Shown piece by piece: positions 59,417 through 64,000 of a stretch of 64,000 nucleotides of DNA. Position 1 is the first letter of the stretch. Each line of letters starts with the position of its first letter. Origin of the DNA: Amanita rubescens (lineage: Eukaryota > Basidiomycota > Agaricomycetes > Agaricales > Amanitaceae); assembly GCA_015039365.1 (NCBI GenBank), contig WION01000150.1, positions 1 through 64,000 of the forward strand. The letters run 5' to 3'. The notes below the pieces were generated by a model. That model did not search any database. It had not been told where the DNA came from and saw only the letters and a program-made list of their open reading frames with translations. The position numbers and the translations under genes were made by a program.

Positions 59417-62400
59417 ATGACAACGAGAAGAACTACAAAACCAGTCGACAGCGACCTTCGCGCCATGCCCGGGAACCTGGCCAAGGAACTAGAGACAGCA
59501 TCTAATCGCCGCAAGTCGTGCTACCAGATACACAACGTCGTGACCCAATCCGACGTAGGTTTTTCCAATGACGACCTAGGTGATAAATGGGGTCACGACG
59601 GCAACGATTCTACCAATCCGAGACAGACGACCATTGGACAGGCGCGACGGGAGCCGGTACACAACTCCGGCCCATTGAATCGACACATCGCCGACCTTTA
59701 CTGCCACGTCACACATATCGTAGAAGAACTTGACAATCCAAACAAGTCTCAACTCACTACACCAGCGCTGGAGAATCCGACACGAGAATTCTCCAAGGAC
59801 ATTTCCCACTTGAGCGGTGAGCTCGTGGATGAGGAGTGGCGCTCGAGCGGCGAGCTCGCCCACAACAACTCTCGCTTGAGCGGTGAGCTCGCGACTAGGG
59901 ACTCGAGCGGGGAGCTCGTCCCCGAGAAGTATCGCTTGAGCGGTGAGCTCGCAGCTAGGGACTCGAGCGGCGGGCTCGTCCCCGAGGAGTTATCAGCCCA
60001 CTTGAGTGATAATCTCGTGGCTGAATCCGGGGCCGACCTGGAGGGCGGGTCTCTCGTCCTCCACCCCGACCTAGACCGACTACAACGACATGAGTCGAGT
60101 GACGACGAGGCTCAGCTGGGGCCCCTTGATAACCAACTGAGTGAGGATGACTACGAGCTTGTATACTTTCCCACTCGGGCGAGCCTCGAGCCTCCTCGTT
60201 TACCTGAAATTGATACCAGTGATGACGAAGACCTGGTAGATGAATTATTAAGTAAACTACGAGACATATCTGATATGGAATATGAACAAATTCATGTTAT
60301 GGCTGTCATACTAGAGCTTGAAGACGAAAATACTAAAAAAGGAACTGTGTCTCCTGCTTCGAAAGCCAAAATGGAGGGCGAGACTACTTCCGAAAGTAAT
60401 AGGAAAGACATGGACCCCTTCGAGACCGGTTCGCGCAACTCAGGTCTTAAATCGAAGTCAGGCAAACATGAGAAAAAGAAAGCCTCGGAGTCTAACTCCC
60501 TGTTCCGTCAGAGGCCTGAGCACTTCAGACGTGACGACTCGGAGAAGCCTGACGGCGGTTGGTTCCGAGCGACAACTAAAAAAGCGGACCCTAGTCCACC
60601 TCCTTCCTCGAGTGACCCGGAGTCCGACGAAGGAAATGGGCACGGACCACCAAGTCCGCTGGACCCCGACTCTGCCGAAAATGAAAGCGATGACTCTTCC
60701 GTGTCGTCCAAGGCTTCGCCGAAGGGACGTAATCATAAGAAGGCGAAGAAAACGAGTATGAAAAACATTAAGATGAAAGACCCGTTTGAGTATAACGGTA
60801 CGGCGGACTTGGACATATTCGACCAATGGACGTTCGAGGTTGACACCTACTGCAACTGGTATGAGATTGGCCCTAGGACGTCGGTCCAGTTTATGGTGAA
60901 ATGGACAAGCGGAAAAGCTAGTCAATTCATGATGAAGCACGTAGTAAGGAACATAAAGAAATGGGATAGGCAGCTAGTCTATGAAGGACTCTTCGACTAC
61001 TGTTTTCCCTCCCACTTCAAACTGGAGCTGCGCGAAAGAATGATGAGCGCAGTCCAGGGTCCTATGTCCGTCCGTGACTACGCCCGCGAACTTGAAGCTA
61101 TGGCCGTCCGCTTCCCAGATGTAACCGATCGTGAAGTTACGCAGATCTTCTGGCAGGGAATGCGTCAGGATCTTCGGCTGAACCTAATCGAGAAGGGTAT
61201 GAATCCTGAACGCACCGGGTTCGAAAAACTTGTAAAATATGCTGAGCGTCGTGAAGACGCTATTGAAACTAAAAAGCGCGAAGAGCGCAAGTGGAAAGGC
61301 CAGGCTACGGGTCGCCGTTGGGGCCACTTTGTAAACCGGGTGGACGAAGCTGAACCAATTCAACTGGAGGGTACTGGCTTATATGAAGAAGAGCTTCCAG
61401 AAACTGACGAACCCGCCGAGAATATGTCAGCTCCCAACACTGGGACGGAAACCCAACACTCACAAAGACGTGACTTCCGAAAGACTGCTCGATCCCGAAT
61501 GTCTGAAGAGGAACGAGATAGGCTGCGCGCTGAACAGCGCTGCTTCTCGTGCAAGGATGTGGGCCACGAGAGTCGAAATTGCCCGAAACGTCGCCAGGCC
61601 AAAGCCCCTACTATCAATGCGGGTGCAGTTAACTTTAGTTCAGTCCAAGTAAACGACGACTATGCTCGGGAAGTGGACTTACAAATCAATATGGTTCATT
61701 TCCCTACCGCTGAAATGGAGGGCGGGTCTGGAATGCCCGAGAACGGCGACGGACCGGATAAAAATGAGGAGCGGTTGCGACTCACATCCTGCGAGTACGA
61801 TGAGAAAGCAGCTGAAGAAACGCCAGAGGCTGTCGGACGTACCGCAATGCGCCCGAAAGATTTTAGACGGGTCATTCCAAAACCGATCATTCTGACCGTC
61901 GATGTGAATGGCCAGCCCATACATGCCTTGCTCGACACAGGCTCGATGGCTGATTTTGTGTCTACCACAATTGTAGACCAGCTGAAACTTCCTCTCGAGG
62001 TTTTGGCTGGGCGGACCAATGTTCAGCTGGCCGTACACAGTTCACATTCGAAAATTAACTGTTCCGTAACTGTGAACTTTAAGTATCAGGGGATAAACGA
62101 GAAACGACGGTTCGACGTCGTAAACCTGCACAGTTACGACATGATCTTGGGAACACCCTTTTTGTACCAACACCAAGTTCTCCTGGGCCTAAACCCCACG
62201 CGTGTGGTAGTAGGTTCTACGGAAGCCTTGGGAATGTGCGGCGAGGAGCTTGATTCTATTAGCTCAGCTGCAACCGAAAGTGTCGAGAATGACTTACAGA
62301 GTTTGCCCGATAAGCTCGTGGCCGAGGCTCGTTTTGACAAGGAAAACATGGGCCTCTCCAGGTTAGAGCTCGTTATGGAGGGCGTAAGAGAGATGGGAAG

Positions 62401-62842
62401 ACGCACCGAGATTGGTGACTCGGGCACATCCGGATTTTGCAAACCCATAGACCGGCCCGACATTGGTTGCTCCCACGGCTGCCTAGCTACATCCACCGCC
62501 ACTGGACGCACGCGCGTTGAACTTGCCAAACAACTACACGGTGGTGACGGGACAACAAGACTTACCAAAAGGCTCGTTCGAAAAGGCTCTCGAAAGCCAT
62601 CAGATGGCACCCAGCCTACCGAGGCTCAAAAGCCGCACGCAAGCGGCACACAGGATGACTCGCCGAAGGGCGCCGCCCGTGGATGCGGATGCTTCACAAG
62701 ACGAGACCATGCTCGTAGCGGCGCAGAGACGCTGATCGAAGATGTGGACAGTGACACGTGCATGGACGTCGACGAACCACTTGCGCCTGGATGGGGTGAC
62801 ACCCGCGATGTAGACGATGGGATGGCTGCCGCCAAACCGTGA
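59417..62842 (+). CDS. Gag-protease polyprotein of the LTR element
   Basis: A single frame of 1,141 codons from the ATG at 59417. The N-terminal 250 residues contain short repeats (LSGELA, SSGELV, DSSGEL). After an acidic, Ser-rich stretch, the capsid-like gag region is FDQWTFEVDTYCNWYEIGPR, FDYCFPSHFKLELRERMMSA, VRDYARELEAMAVRFPDVTD, FWQGMRQDLRLNLIEKGMNP, a form of the retrotransposon gag domain. A zinc knuckle, CFSCKDVGHESRNC, follows. The protease has ALLDTGSMADFVSTTIVDQL with the DTGS active site and YDMILGTPFLYQHQVLLGLN as its C-terminal part. The last 230 residues have no recognised domain. There is no RT. The uninterrupted frame argues for recent activity. Host-like GC content and codon use differ little from neighbours. 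Confidence 0.88.
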   Translation: MTTRRTTKPVDSDLRAMPGNLAKELETASNRRKSCYQIHNVVTQSDVGFSNDDLGDKWGHDGNDSTNPRQTTIGQARREPVHNSGPLNRHIADLYCHVTHIVEELDNPNKSQLTTPALENPTREFSKDISHLSGELVDEEWRSSGELAHNNSRLSGELATRDSSGELVPEKYRLSGELAARDSSGGLVPEELSAHLSDNLVAESGADLEGGSLVLHPDLDRLQRHESSDDEAQLGPLDNQLSEDDYELVYFPTRASLEPPRLPEIDTSDDEDLVDELLSKLRDISDMEYEQIHVMAVILELEDENTKKGTVSPASKAKMEGETTSESNRKDMDPFETGSRNSGLKSKSGKHEKKKASESNSLFRQRPEHFRRDDSEKPDGGWFRATTKKADPSPPPSSSDPESDEGNGHGPPSPLDPDSAENESDDSSVSSKASPKGRNHKKAKKTSMKNIKMKDPFEYNGTADLDIFDQWTFEVDTYCNWYEIGPRTSVQFMVKWTSGKASQFMMKHVVRNIKKWDRQLVYEGLFDYCFPSHFKLELRERMMSAVQGPMSVRDYARELEAMAVRFPDVTDREVTQIFWQGMRQDLRLNLIEKGMNPERTGFEKLVKYAERREDAIETKKREERKWKGQATGRRWGHFVNRVDEAEPIQLEGTGLYEEELPETDEPAENMSAPNTGTETQHSQRRDFRKTARSRMSEEERDRLRAEQRCFSCKDVGHESRNCPKRRQAKAPTINAGAVNFSSVQVNDDYAREVDLQINMVHFPTAEMEGGSGMPENGDGPDKNEERLRLTSCEYDEKAAEETPEAVGRTAMRPKDFRRVIPKPIILTVDVNGQPIHALLDTGSMADFVSTTIVDQLKLPLEVLAGRTNVQLAVHSSHSKINCSVTVNFKYQGINEKRRFDVVNLHSYDMILGTPFLYQHQVLLGLNPTRVVVGSTEALGMCGEELDSISSAATESVENDLQSLPDKLVAEARFDKENMGLSRLELVMEGVREMGRRTEIGDSGTSGFCKPIDRPDIGCSHGCLATSTATGRTRVELAKQLHGGDGTTRLTKRLVRKGSRKPSDGTQPTEAQKPHASGTQDDSPKGAARGCGCFTRRDHARSGAETLIEDVDSDTCMDVDEPLAPGWGDTRDVDDGMAAAKP
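59805..60005 (+). repeat. Imperfect tandem repeats in the gag N terminus
   Basis: The string ttgagcggtgagctcg occurs three times (about 59812, 59876, 59936), alternating with gactcgagcgg.gagctcgtccc units. They encode runs of SGEL with charged linkers. Multiples of three keep the frame open. Confidence 0.75.
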
Positions 62843-62873
62843 TGAAGAAACCGTGTTTGCTCATTAAATTAAA

Positions 62874-62903
62874 GGTTTGCTGGTTCAAACCTTGGAGGGC
62901 GAA
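62874..62903 (+). promoter_or_regulatory. Hairpin and polypurine tract before the 3' LTR
   Basis: ggtttg, a six-base loop, caaacc forms a hairpin at 62874-62891. It is followed by ggagggcgaa directly before TGTAACGG, a good polypurine tract for plus-strand priming in reverse transcription. Confidence 0.55.
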
Positions 62904-63128
62904 TGTAACGGAGTAGCCCGCAAACACCGAAGCAGGAGTCCTATCAGACTCCTTAGATACGTATATTTAGACTACCTTACTATATAAGCCACACTTGTAT
63001 TCGTAACCGTAGGATTTCTCTAACCCTTTGACTACGCATATCTACGCGTGATCTCTCTCTCTCTCTGGAATCCTCCGTTGGAGACATTACCTTTCGTGCT
63101 TACAGCTTCGATAGGCTAAGTCTTCACA
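62904..63128 (+). repeat. 3' LTR
   Basis: Same 225 bp as the 5' LTR with no difference seen, ending GTCTTCACA and followed by the CACAA target duplication. Confidence 0.95.
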
Positions 63129-63133
63129 CACAA
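63129..63133 (+). repeat. Target-site duplication, right
   Basis: CACAA, the partner of 59061-59065. On the minus strand it is TTGTG, part of the codons of PPYVVA in the MFS gene. Confidence 0.92.
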
Positions 63134-64000
63134 CATACGGGGGAATTGATAAAAGTTGAGCATTGGCCGCAGAATAACCTGCACAAAACATGTGAGATCT
63201 ATGATGGACCAGGTATTACCTTCACTTGCCCAACGAATTGATGATGGTGGGGAGAAATAACACAATGGAATAGCCGGCAATAAGGAAGCACATATAAATC
63301 AAAGCCTGGATATAGGATTTGTAGTCCAGCAAAGCTTGCCAGACAAATTTTGTATCGTAATGAGTTGCAAGACCCAGTCTGTCCTCTTTGACCATTTGGA
63401 TGACAACCTGTCTCTCATGTTCCGTAAGGAAGGTTGCTGTTTCTGGGTACTATGAATGGCCGTTAGGGTGCTGATTTAATAGGTGGATATAATCAAACTA
63501 ACGTCATATATAAAGAAGTAGGAAAGAATGCCTACAACAATCGTCGCTGATGCTGAAGTTAGGAGAGAGATTGGGTGATGTCTAGTCAAAAACATACCTA
63601 AGCCCTCGAGACAGAACTGGATGGGGAATTAATGAAATATAGCACATTGGTACGAAACAAACATACTATCCACTGCCATCCGTGAAGACCGCCAATACCT
63701 TCCATACGTTCAATTCCATAACTACGACGAGTTAATGAACCCGATTAAAATACAGGACAATTCCACTCACGCTAGAATACCACCGAAAGCACCTCGGGAG
63801 AATATCAAATTTATCATGCACCATACGAAACATATTTACCTGCGACTGTGACTGATGAGAAAAATAACGCAATCCTTAATGCTATATCTCGTCTTCTGAA
63901 CCATAAAGACAAGTAGTATGTAACCTGCACATGTCAATTATAGACAAAAAATATCGCCAGTGAAGCCTTACACCAGGGAAAACGCCAGCTTCAACAAGGC

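Larger units (their letters stand above)
59066..63128 (+). mobile_element. Non-autonomous LTR retrotransposon, Ty3-like gag-protease element
   Basis: Two LTRs of 225 bp (59066-59290 and 62904-63128) look identical base for base and are bounded by TG...CA. A 5-bp target duplication CACAA flanks the element. The interior has a single long reading frame for gag and an aspartic protease. No reverse transcriptase, RNase H or integrase sequence is present; after the protease only about 250 residues of low-complexity sequence remain. The element is thus dependent on a helper copy for reverse transcription and integration. It lies antisense to the MFS gene it splits. Ty3/Gypsy affinity is suggested by the gag type and knuckle-protease order, but without RT it cannot be proved. 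Confidence 0.9.
58353..64000 (-). pseudogene. MFS transporter of the Dal5/Tna1 type, interrupted by a retrotransposon; 5' end outside window
   Basis: The right part (64000-63129) encodes EAGVFPGVTYYLSLWFRRRD, IALRIALFFSSVTVAG, ETATFLTEHERQVVIQMVKE, ATHYDTKFVWQALLDYKSYI, FLIAGYSIVLFLPTIINSLG, YSAANAQLLSIPPYVV. The left part (59065-58353) continues with ACIFTIS, then TGYISDKLNLRGPFLVGGGV, AYVGTIIAAAGIFPTIAVNL, AWAGSAAGGDVRK and ends MWDFRRLNRAKEAYCIAQGL, FAELGSESPLFR. Together these are the standard order of an anion:H+ symporter for allantoate, nicotinate or similar acids (about 12 helices). The 4,063-bp LTR element sits inside one exon between PPYVV and ACIFT. Deleting it together with one CACAA copy gives a continuous frame. 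The intron 63179-63229 has a GC donor. The first exons are beyond the right edge. In this genome copy the gene cannot make a full transporter. Confidence 0.85.

Noticed and set aside
62870..62900. A tRNA-like T arm (ggttcaaacc) before the 3' LTR
   Set aside because: The stem does not fit a T arm and no other tRNA arms are near; a simple hairpin next to the polypurine tract explains it better.

Overview
This window is genomic DNA from a filamentous fungus, very probably an agaricomycete basidiomycete. The reasons are the dense gene packing on both strands, many introns of about 45-60 nt with GT/GC...AG ends, and several gene families expanded mainly in mushrooms: DUF6533 membrane proteins, F-box/LRR proteins, BTB proteins, membrane glycoproteins with a single helix and glycine/serine linker, and P450s. 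No tRNA, rRNA, CRISPR or bacterial-type feature was seen. All exon joins were made by eye from splice consensus and reading frame.

Layout. 1-7.3 kb: 5' part of a GH63-like glycosidase and a large RhoGAP protein, both minus. 7.5-13.1 kb: a mitochondrial carrier resembling the APS/PAPS carrier group, a membrane glycoprotein and a BTB protein, all minus. 13.2-17.5 kb: an RGG-rich protein whose frame appears broken twice, then a bifunctional thiamine-biosynthesis gene (ThiE+ThiM, THI6 type), both plus. 17.6-23.6 kb: three tandem DUF6533 membrane-protein genes, minus. 24.3-33.8 kb, minus: cytochrome P450, malate synthase, GET1 and a long disordered coiled-coil protein. 34.8-40.5 kb, plus: an ER FKBP ending in RDEL, a repeat-bounded degenerate stretch, a Golgi-type GDS/DxxH esterase or acyltransferase, and an F-box/LRR protein. 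41.1-44.6 kb: a tandem F-box duplication in which one copy is broken, wrapped in repeated flanks. 44.7-57.9 kb: ZCCHC9, DUF952, PRMT1, a BRI3/LITAF-like small protein, a gamma-tubulin complex component, a Rap1-type telomere protein, a phytanoyl-CoA dioxygenase family enzyme and a SUR7/PalI-type protein. 58.4 kb to the right edge: an MFS transporter of the Dal5/Tna1 type, split by a 4,063-bp LTR retrotransposon.

The most striking event is at 59,066-63,128. Two 225-bp LTRs look identical, a 5-bp target duplication (CACAA) flanks them, and one long gag-protease reading frame lies inside with no reverse transcriptase or integrase. Removing the element restores an uninterrupted transporter exon on the other strand, so this is a young insertion by a non-autonomous element. 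Other points of interest are a Rap1 protein with three Myb-like modules, the F-box pair with a lost start codon and a 19-nt deletion in one copy, and a 40-bp repeat rich in GATA sites on both sides of PRMT1.

Most of the window is housekeeping: thiamine synthesis, glyoxylate cycle, tail-anchored protein insertion, microtubule nucleation, telomere protection and arginine methylation. The accessory content is concentrated in the DUF6533 array, the F-box duplication and the retrotransposon site. No operon-like functional cluster is evident.
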